A stretch of 64,000 nucleotides of DNA from CBDDFQ01 sp965227035 (lineage in GTDB: Bacteria > Pseudomonadota > Gammaproteobacteria > Burkholderiales > Burkholderiaceae_C): positions 930,001-994,000 of the forward strand of contig OZ245724.1 in assembly GCA_965227035.1 (NCBI GenBank), given 5' to 3'. This document shows positions 1 through 8,810 of this stretch, piece after piece. Position numbers and translations under genes: made by a program. Under the pieces are notes generated by a model, which saw only the letters and a program-made list of their open reading frames with translations, ran no database searches and was not told the origin of the DNA. How positions within the stretch are numbered: the stretch's first letter is position 1; every line of letters begins with the position of its first letter.

Positions 1-2
1 CC

Positions 3-635
3 GGGATGCTTCGCTACTACGTCGAGCGCGCAGCCGACGCGGGTCTGGTCGGCATTCACGCGGCAAACTCCACCGCGCGGGTCGCGCCGCATGGCGGCAT
101 CGATCGTCTGCTGGGCACCAATCCAATGTCGTTCGCGTTTCCCGCCAACGACCTTCCGGTCGTCATCGATTTCGCGACTGCCTCGATGATGTGGGGCGAC
201 GTGATCTATCACGACCAGTTGGGCAAGTCACTTCCTGAAGGACGAGCGGTCGGGGTCGACGGTCATCCCACCACGAACCCGATGGAGGCGCTAGCCGGCG
301 CAATTTTGCCGTGGGGCGGACCACGTGGCTCGGCGGTGTCGGTATTGGTTCAGGCGCTGGGAATTCTTGGCGGCAGCGACCCTATCGTCGGCGAGTCCGG
401 GAAATGGGGTTACCTATTCCTGGCGATCGATCCGGAGCTGCTCATGCCTCTGGATGTGTTCAAGCAACGCATGTCGACAATGCGCGACAGCATCGAAGGA
501 TCGCGACCCACACCTAACGGCGATCCTGTGCGTATTCCAGGCAGCTCGAGCCAACGAAACCTCATCGAGGGGCGAGCCAGAGGCTGGATCGAAGTCGATG
601 ACGAAATTTACGACGCCTTGGTTCGTCGAGACTGA
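3..635 (+). CDS. Ldh family malate/L-lactate-type oxidoreductase, 5'-truncated
   Basis: This is the C-terminal part of an NAD(P)-dependent oxidoreductase of the MDH2/Ldh_2 fold, a family that reduces or oxidises 2-oxo/2-hydroxy acids in the cytoplasm. Family landmarks are the GTNPMSFAFP stretch, the VIDFATASMMWG segment and the PEGRAVGVDGHPTTNP block followed by a glycine-rich LPWGGPRGSAVSVL region. Full members are about 340 residues and only about 210 are present. The frame is open to the left edge, so the first ATG at base 6 is probably not the real start. Its stop overlaps the next ATG by one base (TGATG), so it is translationally coupled to the CMD-family gene. The substrate cannot be told. 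Confidence 0.85.
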   Translation, partial: GMLRYYVERAADAGLVGIHAANSTARVAPHGGIDRLLGTNPMSFAFPANDLPVVIDFATASMMWGDVIYHDQLGKSLPEGRAVGVDGHPTTNPMEALAGAILPWGGPRGSAVSVLVQALGILGGSDPIVGESGKWGYLFLAIDPELLMPLDVFKQRMSTMRDSIEGSRPTPNGDPVRIPGSSSQRNLIEGRARGWIEVDDEIYDALVRRD

Positions 636-1198
636 TGCCGCGTATACGTTTGCCCTCGCAAGAGGAAATGACTCCTGAACAGGCACTGGTTTGCGGCGAA
701 GTAATCTCCGGCGTTCGCGGCAAGGTGCCCGCACCGATGATTGCCTGGTTGAAAAATCCAGAGCTTGCCAGACGCGGGCAGCTCCTAGGCGAGCTGCTTC
801 GATTCAACACTTCTATCGATCCGCACCTGTCGGAAATGGCCATACTGATCTGCGGCCGCCATTGGACTTCCCATCACGAATGGACTGCTCACAAGAAGTT
901 GGCGATCAAAGCGGGCCTGGACAGCGAGATCATCGAAGCAATTGCAGCACGCCGCACACCGATTTTTCCCGACGAGAAGCATCGATGCGTTTACGAGCTG
1001 TCTATCCAGCTGTTGACGACCTCCCGTGTGGCTGCCGGCTTGTATAAATCGTGTGTTGAAACGCTTGGAGAAATCGGAGTTGTGGAATTGGTTGGCATTC
1101 TTGGGTACTACTGCATGGTGTCTCTGACCCTCAACGCATTCGAGCTTGGCCTTCCCGAGAATTACGCGCGTGAACTGCACGATCCAGCGTCTGGTTGA
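635..1198 (+). CDS. Carboxymuconolactone decarboxylase (CMD/AhpD-fold) family protein
   Basis: A 187-residue protein with the helical CMD fold. The conserved block SEMAILICGRHWTSHHEWTAH is followed by AIKAGLDSEIIEAI, the typical second helix. The CxxC pair of AhpD-type peroxidase partners is absent (SHHEWTAH instead), so it resembles the cysteine-free branch found in aromatic-acid degradation operons and is not likely a redox AhpD. It overlaps the gene before it by one base and the gene after it by four, so it sits in one transcript with an oxidoreductase and an amidohydrolase. The family assignment is clear. The reaction is inferred only from family and context. Confidence 0.85.
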   Translation: MPRIRLPSQEEMTPEQALVCGEVISGVRGKVPAPMIAWLKNPELARRGQLLGELLRFNTSIDPHLSEMAILICGRHWTSHHEWTAHKKLAIKAGLDSEIIEAIAARRTPIFPDEKHRCVYELSIQLLTTSRVAAGLYKSCVETLGEIGVVELVGILGYYCMVSLTLNAFELGLPENYARELHDPASG

Positions 1199-2241
1199 AC
1201 GCGTCGAGATTCAACATGCAAGAGCTTGAAGAGGCCATCGAGCCCGAGCTACCAGTCATCGACGCGCATCATCATCTGTACGACCGACCGAACAATCGTT
1301 ACCTGCTACCCGACCTGTTGAACGACGTGGTTCGAAGTGGGCACGACATACGCGCGACTGTGTTCGTTCAGGCGCGATCCATGTTTCGCGAAGACGGTCC
1401 TGTGTCGCTCAGATCGTTAGGAGAGACCGAGTTCGCTCGGGACATGGCCGTTCGTTGCCGTGACGATCGAGCCGGCAAATGCAGCACTCTTGCGTGCGCC
1501 GCCATCGTCGGAGAAGTCGATTTGAGCTTGGGCGAGGCGGCATCCGCCGTGTTGCAGGAGCACATCACAAGTGGCGGCGGCTACTTCCGCGGCGTCAGGC
1601 AAATTGCCGCGTGGGACGAGGACCGCTCGCTGCTGAACACGGCTTACCCGACGACCGAAGACATGCTGGGTTCATCGGACTTTCGCGAGGGCTTCGCTCA
1701 ACTCGCGCCGCTCGACTTGAGCTTCGACGCCTGGATCTACTACCCGCAGATTCCGAAACTGATCTCGCTAGCGCGAGATTTCCCCGAGACTCGAATCGTC
1801 GTAAATCACTGTGGAGGAATTGTCCGAGCCGGACGCTTTGCAGCGCTCGGTTCCGATGTCTACATTCATTGGGCTGCGGCGCTAGTGGAGCTAGCCTCGT
1901 GCCCCAACGTGATGATCAAGTTGAGCGGGTTAGGAATGCCTCTATCCAGTTTCGGATTCGACGAGTCGACCAATCCTGCGACCTCGGAGCAGTTGTCGAT
2001 TGCGTGGCGACCGTGGATCGAACATTGCATAGCGACTTTCGGCACGGGGCGATGCATGTTCGCAAGCAATTTCCCCGCTGACAGAGTGAGCTACGCCTAC
2101 GGCACCGGATGGAATGCCATGAAGCGAATCGTCGCGGATGCGAGTCCTTCAGAAAAGCAGGATTTGTTCTGGACGACTGCATCTAACTTTTACAAGCTCG
2201 ATGCAGTCGCGCGCGATGCTCAATGGAATTCTTGCCCTTAA
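1195..2241 (+). CDS. Amidohydrolase-2 family metal-dependent hydrolase
   Basis: A TIM-barrel amidohydrolase of the family that includes 2-pyrone-4,6-dicarboxylate lactonase and L-fuconolactonase. The N-terminal metal motif is DAHHH. Later strands carry VVNHCGG, the NVMIKLSGLG strand and FASNFPADR, where the usual final Asp position reads Asn. The frame can start at TTG 1195, which overlaps the CMD stop by four bases, or at ATG 1216 a few codons later; neither has a strong ribosome site. With 341-348 residues it is slightly longer than average. Together with the two upstream genes it suggests hydrolysis of a lactone or ring-cleavage intermediate. It converges on the LysR gene with a 47-base gap. 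Confidence 0.85.
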   Translation: MNASRFNMQELEEAIEPELPVIDAHHHLYDRPNNRYLLPDLLNDVVRSGHDIRATVFVQARSMFREDGPVSLRSLGETEFARDMAVRCRDDRAGKCSTLACAAIVGEVDLSLGEAASAVLQEHITSGGGYFRGVRQIAAWDEDRSLLNTAYPTTEDMLGSSDFREGFAQLAPLDLSFDAWIYYPQIPKLISLARDFPETRIVVNHCGGIVRAGRFAALGSDVYIHWAAALVELASCPNVMIKLSGLGMPLSSFGFDESTNPATSEQLSIAWRPWIEHCIATFGTGRCMFASNFPADRVSYAYGTGWNAMKRIVADASPSEKQDLFWTTASNFYKLDAVARDAQWNSCP

Positions 2242-2288
2242 CCATATTGCTCAACGTGGCGAAGCTTCGACTTCTGGCAGGCTTCGAA

Positions 2289-3209
2289 TTAATGAGACGA
2301 TCTGCGTCGTACGTCCTCCGGCAGTGACAAGTTATTTGCAACGAAATCACGAAACCATTTGCTGGCTGGATCACGATGGAACCGCTCGTGCCAATACAAC
2401 GCTATTTCAAATTTTGGGAGCTCGATTGGGACTGGTCTCAGAACAAGGTCATAGTGTTTTGATAGCTCAGCGGCAATTCCCGACGGCGCTGTCCAGAGCA
2501 GATTTGAGTCCTTGACAAAATGCGGCGCCGAAAGATATTGAGGGACTCTAAGACTAATTTTTTCACGTGCTCCGAGCGCAATTAGTTCCCTTTCAATTAT
2601 GTGGTGACCGCTCCCTGAATAATCAATCAGAAGATGAGATTCAGAAGCGTAACGTTCTCTAGTAAGCTCGCTTTGGGCAGCTGGATGATCTTTACGCATG
2701 ACGCAAACGTAATGCTGACTAAACAATATCCTCCTGTGTATTCCAGCAACTAGCGATGGCAAAAATCCCATCGCCAAATCAAGTCTGCCACTTGCGAGTC
2801 CGGGGACTGTTTCTTCCACCGGCCCATAGACTGTTCTTATGCGCACGTGAGGGGCCTCATGCCGCAGAGCGGCCATCACGCTTGGAAGGCACACCACTTC
2901 GCCGATGTCCCTCGTTCTGATCGTGAATAACCTTCTTGTGGAAGCCGGGTCGAAAGAAGCCTTCGATACGCGCACCCGCTTCAGAAGTCCCATCGCGTCG
3001 AGTAGTTGATCCGCCAAAGAAATTGCGAGGGGCGTGGGCTCCATCCGGCGTCCTACTAACGTAAACATCTGATCGTCAAATTCCAGCCGCAACTTCTTTA
3101 GCGAACCACTCACTGCCGCTTGAGTCACGCCAAGGCGCTCCGCCGATAACGTCACAGAGCGGGTGTGCCACAAAGCATCAAACGTGTACAGCAGATTTAA
3201 GTCTTTCAT
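2289..3209 (-). CDS. LysR-type transcriptional regulator (NodD/NahR-like branch)
   Basis: A 306-residue LysR regulator. The N-terminal winged helix-turn-helix spans about residues 1-65 (DLNLLYTFDALW, then AERLGVTQAAVSGSLKKLR), and the effector domain follows from about residue 90. The opening DLNLL..FDAL and the effector-domain pattern fit the NahR/NodD/LinR branch, which commonly activates aromatic catabolic genes. It is divergent from the Bug-led gene run across a 189-base AT-rich spacer, the normal arrangement for a LysR regulator and its target operon. I infer that it controls the 3.4-11.4 kb genes in response to an aromatic inducer. Confidence 0.93.
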   Translation of the reverse strand: MKDLNLLYTFDALWHTRSVTLSAERLGVTQAAVSGSLKKLRLEFDDQMFTLVGRRMEPTPLAISLADQLLDAMGLLKRVRVSKASFDPASTRRLFTIRTRDIGEVVCLPSVMAALRHEAPHVRIRTVYGPVEETVPGLASGRLDLAMGFLPSLVAGIHRRILFSQHYVCVMRKDHPAAQSELTRERYASESHLLIDYSGSGHHIIERELIALGAREKISLRVPQYLSAPHFVKDSNLLWTAPSGIAAELSKHYDLVLRPVPIELPKFEIALYWHERFHRDPASKWFRDFVANNLSLPEDVRRRSSH

Positions 3210-3398
3210 TATTTAAGTATAGGCAAATCTAATACATAACTTTAAGCCACCTTATCTGGATTAAACAGGTCAAAAACCCGAGACTTCGGCTCATGAAATA
3301 GGTCGTCGCTACGTAGAAAAAAGCGCTGTGTTGTCGTGCTCCAGAGAATACGCATGGCTTGCAAAGGACCATTTCGAATAAAACTAGGAGACAAAATC
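3210..3398. promoter_or_regulatory. Divergent LysR/Bug intergenic control region
   Basis: This AT-rich spacer separates the start of the LysR gene from the TTG start of the Bug gene. It should hold both promoters and the LysR operator. A ribosome site (TAGGAGA, 3385-3391) lies seven bases before the TTG at 3399. No operator could be assigned with certainty by eye. Confidence 0.45.
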
Positions 3399-4388
3399 TT
3401 GAAACTCAAAATGTACGTACGAGTGGTGCTGACGAGCCTTAGTGTTTCGACCTTGTTGCTGGGGTCGGTTTCGGCGCAGTCGATAGACTCTTATCCCTCT
3501 AGGCCGATCACGCTCATCGTGCCGTTTGGATCGGGTGGAGGTCCTGATATCTTCGCTCGCTTCGTTGCCGATAAAGCAAGTGCTCGGCTTGGGCAGGCAA
3601 TAGTGGTCGAGAACAAAGTCGGAGCAGGTGGCACGGTCGCGACTGGCGCGGCTTCAAAAGCTAAGCCGGATGGCTACACCTTGCTGATCGGAACTAACGG
3701 CACCATGGGGATGGCCCCTGTGATGTACGACAACGTCGCTTACGACCCCAGGCGAGATTTCGTGGGCATCACAACGCTCACAAAAAACCAGTTTGTGCTT
3801 TCCGTTACTCCGCAATCGGCCATAAGTAACCTACAGGACTTCATAGCCGATCTGAAAGCCAATCCGGGCAAGCGCGCATTCGGTGTCACCGGCGTTGGAA
3901 CTCTGGTGCATAGCTCAGCGACGGAGTTTCTTGCTGCAACAGGCACGAAAGCGCTTGCAGTTCCGTACCGGAACATGCCGGCCGTGTTGACAGATTTGCT
4001 AGGGGGGCGTCTGGACTTTTACGTGGACGTTCTCTCGAGCACCGTTACTCTCGCGAACAGTGGCAGGATTCGACCGATCGCATTGCTCAATTCTTCACCC
4101 AACCCTTTGGCCCCCGGAATCCCTGCGCTATCCACAGTTGGTATCCAAAACTTCAACATGATGGCTTGGGATGCAGTGCTCGTCCCCGCAAATACTCCGG
4201 CTGCGGTAACGCAGAAGCTGAATCAAGCATTTGTTGGCGCGATCAACGACCCCGAAACGAAAAGATTTTTTGCTGAAAGAAATACTGAGGCTTTTGCGTT
4301 GCCGCTCAACGAGACTGCGGATTTTCTTAAGAAGGAAATCCCCCGATGGGCCGAGATTGCGAAGAAGAGCGGAGCAAAAGGCGAATAA
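3399..4388 (+). CDS. Bug/TctC-family tripartite tricarboxylate transporter substrate-binding protein
   Basis: A periplasmic binding protein of the Bug family, abundant in Burkholderiales. I chose TTG 3399 because TAGGAGA lies seven bases upstream. It gives a 329-residue protein with a clean signal peptide (MKLKMYVRVV...SVSAQ). The mature part opens with YPSRPITLIVPFGSGGGPDIFAR, and the family hallmarks VVENKVGAGG and KPDGYTLL follow. No TctA/TctB membrane genes are nearby, so it must work with a remote transporter or as an orphan sensor. As first gene of the catabolic run it probably binds the imported substrate. Confidence 0.92.
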   Translation: MKLKMYVRVVLTSLSVSTLLLGSVSAQSIDSYPSRPITLIVPFGSGGGPDIFARFVADKASARLGQAIVVENKVGAGGTVATGAASKAKPDGYTLLIGTNGTMGMAPVMYDNVAYDPRRDFVGITTLTKNQFVLSVTPQSAISNLQDFIADLKANPGKRAFGVTGVGTLVHSSATEFLAATGTKALAVPYRNMPAVLTDLLGGRLDFYVDVLSSTVTLANSGRIRPIALLNSSPNPLAPGIPALSTVGIQNFNMMAWDAVLVPANTPAAVTQKLNQAFVGAINDPETKRFFAERNTEAFALPLNETADFLKKEIPRWAEIAKKSGAKGE

Positions 4389-4715
4389 AGTAATTCTCTA
4401 GTTGGAGCGTTGCAATCATTGACTTACGCAAGGGCAGTCTTGACGCGTCTCGTAAAAGGCCGGAGCGCTCGCGGTGCAACCTCGCTTCAATCAGACCAAC
4501 GGCTTCATTGTCGATCTTTGAATCCGGCAATCGTGTTTGCACTCTTTGAACGTTACTCGTGATGTATGCAGCAAATGATTCTCGACAGCGACGTCCGCCA
4601 TACCGGAAGAGCCAATAGCAATTGATGTGCTTCAGGCTTTTTACTTCCTGTATTCCGCGATGTCTCTTTTAAAGCCTTACGAGAATATTTGGATGAGATA
4701 AAACAGACTTTAATA
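4389..4715. other. Intergenic stretch without a supported gene
   Basis: A 327-base gap between the Bug gene and the alpha/beta hydrolase. I see no RNA gene, strong terminator or convincing small ORF. The AT-rich end (about 4640-4700) may hold a promoter for the hydrolase and following genes. Confidence 0.4.
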
Positions 4716-5903
4716 ATGCAAACAAACTTTAATGAAACTTCTTCGACTAATCAGTTGAACCCTGGGATCGATGGCGTGAAACCTGAAGAAATGCTTCGAG
4801 AATTCGTCCAGTCCGTTCAACGTCGAGCTGATTTACAGGTCTATCCCCTTGCTGGAATCATTCCTGGGGACGTCGCGGAAGTATTGGCGACAGTTAAAAA
4901 CCTAGATAGAGACGAGCGCGCTGTAGCTTTCTCGAGAAAAGGCGACGAATACGCGCGTCGCGCCTCAGAGCAAATTGACGAGACCAGCGATATGGCCTCT
5001 CGCTACTGGCTTCAAGCGTGGATGCATTACATGTTCGCCGGGTGGCCTGCGCAGCACACTGAAATCCAGCGACACGCTTACCGAGAATCTTTAAAAGCAT
5101 TTGCAAAGTATTCGCGAAGCCTGGTTCCTTTGCTAAAACGTGTCGAGATTCCATTTGAAGGCAAATCGATCGTCGGCTACCTCCAGCTTCCTGAGTGCGA
5201 CGGTCCCTGCCCGCTGCTCATTTCGCTTGGAGGGTTGGATGAGTACAAAGAATATGTCGTGTATCACACTAACAAGGCGTACGTAGACGCTGGTATTGGT
5301 GTTTTGGCTCTGGACATGCCAGGAACCGGAGAATGCCCTGTAAAAAGCGGACTTGAATCGCATCGTATTTTCTCGAAAGTTCTTGATGCGATCGCAGAAT
5401 GGCCAGAGGTCGATGCGCAACGAGTAGGCATCCAAGGAGTTAGCGGGGGTGGGTACTGGTCGGCGTTGGTTGGGCACGTTGAAGCGAGCCGTCTACGCGC
5501 TGCGGTGGTGTGGGGAGGACCGATCCACGGTTATTTTCAGGAAAGTTGGCAGCGGAAATCTTTTGCCTCCAATGAGTATTTGTTTGGACTCAAAGAGGCA
5601 AGAAAATTAATTTGGGGATTTAGCAGCGACGAGGAATTCTTCCGTGATTTTTCGAAGTATTCGCTAGAAGGCCGCGGCGTGCTGCAGGAAAAATCTGCAC
5701 CGATGCTCGTTGCGAACGGAGAGCTGGATACGCAAGTACCAATCGATGACACGTATCTTCTGCTTCGTAGAGGGATTCCGAAGACGGCATGGGTCAATCC
5801 GGAGGGGGGGCACATCGGCCGCTCTAAGAATTTTCCCGAGAATGAAATTCCTTCGCGAATAATAATTCCGTGGCTGCTTCAAGCCTTCGACAGCAAGATG
5901 TAG
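4716..5903 (+). CDS. FrsA-like alpha/beta hydrolase (2,6-dihydroxypseudooxynicotine hydrolase-type)
   Basis: A serine hydrolase with a helical N-terminal cap of about 150 residues followed by an alpha/beta-hydrolase core. Numbered from ATG 4716 (395 residues), the nucleophile elbow is GVSGGG with Ser243, the acid is probably Asp338 (NGELDTQVP) and the base His366 (GGHIG). The oxyanion region is SLGGLDEYKE. This architecture matches FrsA and the C-C bond hydrolase of nicotine degradation, which cleaves a beta-diketone-like side chain. A TTG at 4689 would add nine residues; neither start has a good ribosome site. In a cluster with a hydroxylase and an extradiol dioxygenase, C-C or ester hydrolysis of a ring-cleavage product is plausible. 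The substrate is unknown. Confidence 0.85.
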   Translation: MQTNFNETSSTNQLNPGIDGVKPEEMLREFVQSVQRRADLQVYPLAGIIPGDVAEVLATVKNLDRDERAVAFSRKGDEYARRASEQIDETSDMASRYWLQAWMHYMFAGWPAQHTEIQRHAYRESLKAFAKYSRSLVPLLKRVEIPFEGKSIVGYLQLPECDGPCPLLISLGGLDEYKEYVVYHTNKAYVDAGIGVLALDMPGTGECPVKSGLESHRIFSKVLDAIAEWPEVDAQRVGIQGVSGGGYWSALVGHVEASRLRAAVVWGGPIHGYFQESWQRKSFASNEYLFGLKEARKLIWGFSSDEEFFRDFSKYSLEGRGVLQEKSAPMLVANGELDTQVPIDDTYLLLRRGIPKTAWVNPEGGHIGRSKNFPENEIPSRIIIPWLLQAFDSKM

Positions 5904-6173
5904 TTCGGAAGGTCATGAGATCATTTTGAGAACCGGCCGTCTGCAAACGGTTGCGCACACCTCTCTACGTATGGTCAATCTACGTTCAGCACTATCTCGA
6001 CCTTTCCGAATATTCATCTAGCAGCTGCCTATCGCACATCACGTACAGGCGCGAGGCTGGCCAAACTATAAGCAAAAATAATAGATAAAGATAATCGGAT
6101 CGGGATAGCTCAATTGTTCCCAAATCTCGAAACTATCGCTTCCGCAAAAGTATTGAGAAGAAGGAGACAAAAA

Positions 6174-7082
6174 TTGGATTCGCTCACGTGCACCGTAGGC
6201 ATCATTGGGATTGGACAGCTGGGACTTCCCGTGGCCAAAAATCTATTGGCGGCTGGATTCAAAGTCATAGGTTACAAGCGGCATAACTTCGATGAATTCG
6301 TTAAGTGGGGCGGTCAGCCAAAAAGCACGCCCGCAGATATCGCGCGTGAAAGCGACTTAGTGATTCTGTGTCTGCCAAGTGAATCGGCCGAATTGGACGC
6401 TCTGCATGGTCAGGATGGCTTACTTGGCGAAGTGCGGAAGGGGCAAATTTATCTCCAGCTCGGAACCTACTCGAAGGAGTTCAAAAAATCTTGCGCCGCT
6501 GAAATCGAACAGCGGGGTGGGCGAGTGTTAGAGGTGGAGGTCAGCGGGTCGCCGCCCATGGTTTACGAGCAAACGGCAGCGCTCTACATTGGGGGCGACG
6601 AAAGTTTGATGGAGGAGTGCATGCCAGTGTTGAGCGGCATAACAAAATTCAAGTTTCATCTAGGCGAATTTGGTTCTGCAGTCGCAATGAAGTTGATCGC
6701 GAATCAGCTTCTCACGATTCACACGTTGGCTGCTGCAGAGGCGATCAATCTTGGGACGATGGCTGGTTTTGATCCGCATCGCGTGGCCGAAGTCATCAAG
6801 GTTGGTGCGGGAAGTTCCACGATGTTTTCTATTCGTGGCCCCATGATGGCCTCGCGGGCCTTTCTGCCGGCACCTGGTCCTTTTGTCACCCTAGAAAAGT
6901 ATCTGGACTTGGCCGAGCGAATGGGCGAGGAATTGGGCAGCGCGACTCCGTTGTTTGATGCAGCTGTGCCCTACTTTCGGAGAGCGCTCAATACAGGGAT
7001 GGGGCCGGAGGACATCTCCGCGGTCATAAAGCTGATCGAATCCGACTCAAGCGATAACTTGAAAGTGAAAACCATTTCATGA
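6174..7082 (+). CDS. NAD(P)-dependent beta-hydroxyacid dehydrogenase (HIBADH/6PGDH family)
   Basis: A 302-residue Rossmann dehydrogenase of the 3-hydroxyisobutyrate dehydrogenase family. The start TTG 6174 is set by AAGGAG (6161-6166) at seven bases, so the longer frame from 6114 is unlikely. The nucleotide-binding loop GIIGIGQLGLPVAKNL lies near the N-terminus, a degenerate substrate loop reads SGSPPMVYEQ, and the catalytic Lys is Lys173 in GSAVAMKLIANQLL. The all-helical C-terminal dimerisation domain follows. The stop overlaps the NIPSNAP ATG (ATGA). It probably oxidises a hydroxy acid or semialdehyde arising in the pathway. Confidence 0.9.
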   Translation: MDSLTCTVGIIGIGQLGLPVAKNLLAAGFKVIGYKRHNFDEFVKWGGQPKSTPADIARESDLVILCLPSESAELDALHGQDGLLGEVRKGQIYLQLGTYSKEFKKSCAAEIEQRGGRVLEVEVSGSPPMVYEQTAALYIGGDESLMEECMPVLSGITKFKFHLGEFGSAVAMKLIANQLLTIHTLAAAEAINLGTMAGFDPHRVAEVIKVGAGSSTMFSIRGPMMASRAFLPAPGPFVTLEKYLDLAERMGEELGSATPLFDAAVPYFRRALNTGMGPEDISAVIKLIESDSSDNLKVKTIS

Positions 7083-7402
7083 TTGTCGAACAACGAATAT
7101 ACCGGCTTAAACCGGGGACGCTAACCCAGTTCTTGAATGGATATGAGCGAGAGGGATATGCGCTCCAACGCGAGATATTGGGGAGATTGATTGGCTATTA
7201 CTTCACCGAAATTGGTGAACTCAATACGGTTGTACAACTTTGGGGATTCGACTCTTACGAGGATCGTCTTGCTAGAAAAGCGAAATTATCTGCAATGCCC
7301 GAGTGGCGAGAATTCGTCGCCAAATCGGGGCCGTTAATTGAACATCAAGAGAATATTTTGCTTAATCCAGCCCTTTTCTATTCATCTCAATGCCATGATT
7401 AA
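7079..7402 (+). CDS. NIPSNAP family protein
   Basis: A 107-residue protein with the ferredoxin-like alpha+beta barrel of NIPSNAP proteins. The N-terminal strand is EQRIYRLKPGTLTQFL, and the second half has VVQLWGFDSYEDRLARKAKL and the short helix before WREFV. It overlaps the dehydrogenase before it by four bases (ATGA) and the dioxygenase after it by eight, so the three are translationally coupled. Bacterial NIPSNAP proteins often sit in aromatic or xenobiotic catabolic operons with no defined reaction, and may be small dimeric enzymes or stabilisers. No function can be assigned here. Confidence 0.85.
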   Translation: MIVEQRIYRLKPGTLTQFLNGYEREGYALQREILGRLIGYYFTEIGELNTVVQLWGFDSYEDRLARKAKLSAMPEWREFVAKSGPLIEHQENILLNPALFYSSQCHD

Positions 7403-8318
7403 ATCTTTATTGCATGTCGGGATATTCGTACCGGACTTGAACGTCGGGAAAAAGTTCTACGAACTTTTTGGGCTCGAGTCTCGTGAAGTTGGAAACCACA
7501 TAGTCTTTCGTTGTCCTGGACGCCCTCAGGATCAAATTCGATTAATCCAGGGATCAAAAAAACGTCTCGCTTATCTGTCACTAGGCACAGATGCCGCAGG
7601 GATGGAAAAAATGCTTGGCAAGCTCTCTGAATCGAAAGTTGCAGTGCATCGCAAGGCACCTTTCGACCTGGATTTGGAAGGAGTTTGGTTCCAAGATCCG
7701 TTAGGTGATTGGCTCAACGTGCAAATAGCGGAGCCCGCGCTATCCGAGGTTGCTTCCCCACCCGAAATTAATGCGCATGGTCGTTACCGGCGAGCCGGCC
7801 GAGCGTGTACGCCCGACTCAATTGGTAAACGAGCCCAACCCCTCAGGCTGGGTCACGTCATAAAGTTTAGCCCCGACGTCGAAAAATCTACCGCGTTTTA
7901 CACCGCGGTGCTTGGCCTCAAAGTGAGTGATCGAGCTTTGGATGTTTTAGCGTTTCTGCGCGGCAGCGCTGGAGGCGATCACCACATCATTGCTTTCGCT
8001 AAAAGTTCGCACACCGGCCTTCATCACATGAGTTTTGAAGTCCGCGACATTGACGAAATTGAGATTGGCGCTCAAACCCTCATCAATGCGGGATACAAAG
8101 ACGGCTTCGGTCTGGGACGGCATGTTGGCGGGTCGAATTACTTTCATTACATCCGTGATCCGTGGGGGAGCTTGGTGGAATATTTTTGGGATATCGACGT
8201 CATACCTGAGGACGATTCGTCCTGGGTGCCTCTAGACGTTAGCCCCGAAAACTTGACGGCTGTCTGGGCTAATACGCCGCCGCCGCTAGAGTTCACTGTC
8301 AACTATGAAGAAGCGTGA
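7395..8318 (+). CDS. Type I extradiol ring-cleavage dioxygenase (two-domain VOC)
   Basis: A 307-residue protein with two vicinal-oxygen-chelate modules, about residues 5-115 and 145-270. From ATG 7395 the predicted Fe(II) ligands are His154 (LGHVIKFSPD), His210 or His211 (TGLHHMSFEV) and Glu262 (GSLVEYF), spaced almost as in BphC-type enzymes. The extradiol signature is visible as FHYIRDPWGSLVEYF. It should insert both atoms of O2 next to a catechol-like diol and open the ring. The longer frame from 7338 is rejected because it extends into the NIPSNAP gene and adds a tail that does not fit the family. It is the clearest evidence that this run degrades a hydroxylated ring. Confidence 0.92.
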   Translation: MIKSLLHVGIFVPDLNVGKKFYELFGLESREVGNHIVFRCPGRPQDQIRLIQGSKKRLAYLSLGTDAAGMEKMLGKLSESKVAVHRKAPFDLDLEGVWFQDPLGDWLNVQIAEPALSEVASPPEINAHGRYRRAGRACTPDSIGKRAQPLRLGHVIKFSPDVEKSTAFYTAVLGLKVSDRALDVLAFLRGSAGGDHHIIAFAKSSHTGLHHMSFEVRDIDEIEIGAQTLINAGYKDGFGLGRHVGGSNYFHYIRDPWGSLVEYFWDIDVIPEDDSSWVPLDVSPENLTAVWANTPPPLEFTVNYEEA

Positions 8319-8321
8319 CTC

Positions 8322-8696
8322 ATGGCTGATCTAACCATGAGTGATAAGTTGGCGCAGATGCTCAACAAGACACTTTATGTCGCTATCCGTTCTCCTTTGA
8401 ACGTAGAGCGCTTGGACGAATTGCTTAGTGCCCATCTAACTTGGGCGATAGCTACCGAGAAGGCAGGTCAGCTTTTTGCCTCGGGGCCTTTTGTCGATTT
8501 GACTGCCGCGCCTGGGATGGCAGGAGGGATGTCGATTGTGCGAGCTGGTTCGAAAGACGAGGCAATTTCGATCTTGAATACAGACCCCTTCGTGGCCGAG
8601 GGTGTGTTTTCGATTGAGGTGCGGAAGTGGATGCTCATGGAAGGACTGCTCACGGTGTCGGTCTCTTTTTCTGATCAGCACTGCAAGGTACTTTGA
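8322..8696 (+). CDS. YciI family protein
   Basis: A 124-residue YciI-like domain protein. The family pattern is plain: HLTWAIATEKAGQLFASGP, then GGMSIVRAGSKDEAISI and DPFVAEGVFSIEVRKWMLMEG. The fold is a ferredoxin-like alpha/beta dimer with a conserved His near the N-terminal strand. Related proteins are found in aromatic catabolic operons, and one relative of the wider family dehalogenates or lactonises ring-cleavage products. It starts three bases after the dioxygenase stop; a second in-frame ATG lies at 8337. It probably acts on the ring-cleavage product, but this is inferred from position. Confidence 0.85.
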   Translation: MADLTMSDKLAQMLNKTLYVAIRSPLNVERLDELLSAHLTWAIATEKAGQLFASGPFVDLTAAPGMAGGMSIVRAGSKDEAISILNTDPFVAEGVFSIEVRKWMLMEGLLTVSVSFSDQHCKVL

Positions 8697-8810
8697 GTGA
8701 CAGCCCGGATCAAATGCGCCTCGAGGAGTTTCGATTGTCGTGATCGGGGACGACGAAATTTTGGTGTGGACAAAGGCTGAATCGATAAACCCGACTGGAG
8801 AGAATAAACA

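Noticed and set aside
4327..4542. Minus-strand ORF in the gap after the Bug gene
   Set aside because: It overlaps the Bug 3' end, has no start signal and no recognisable domain.
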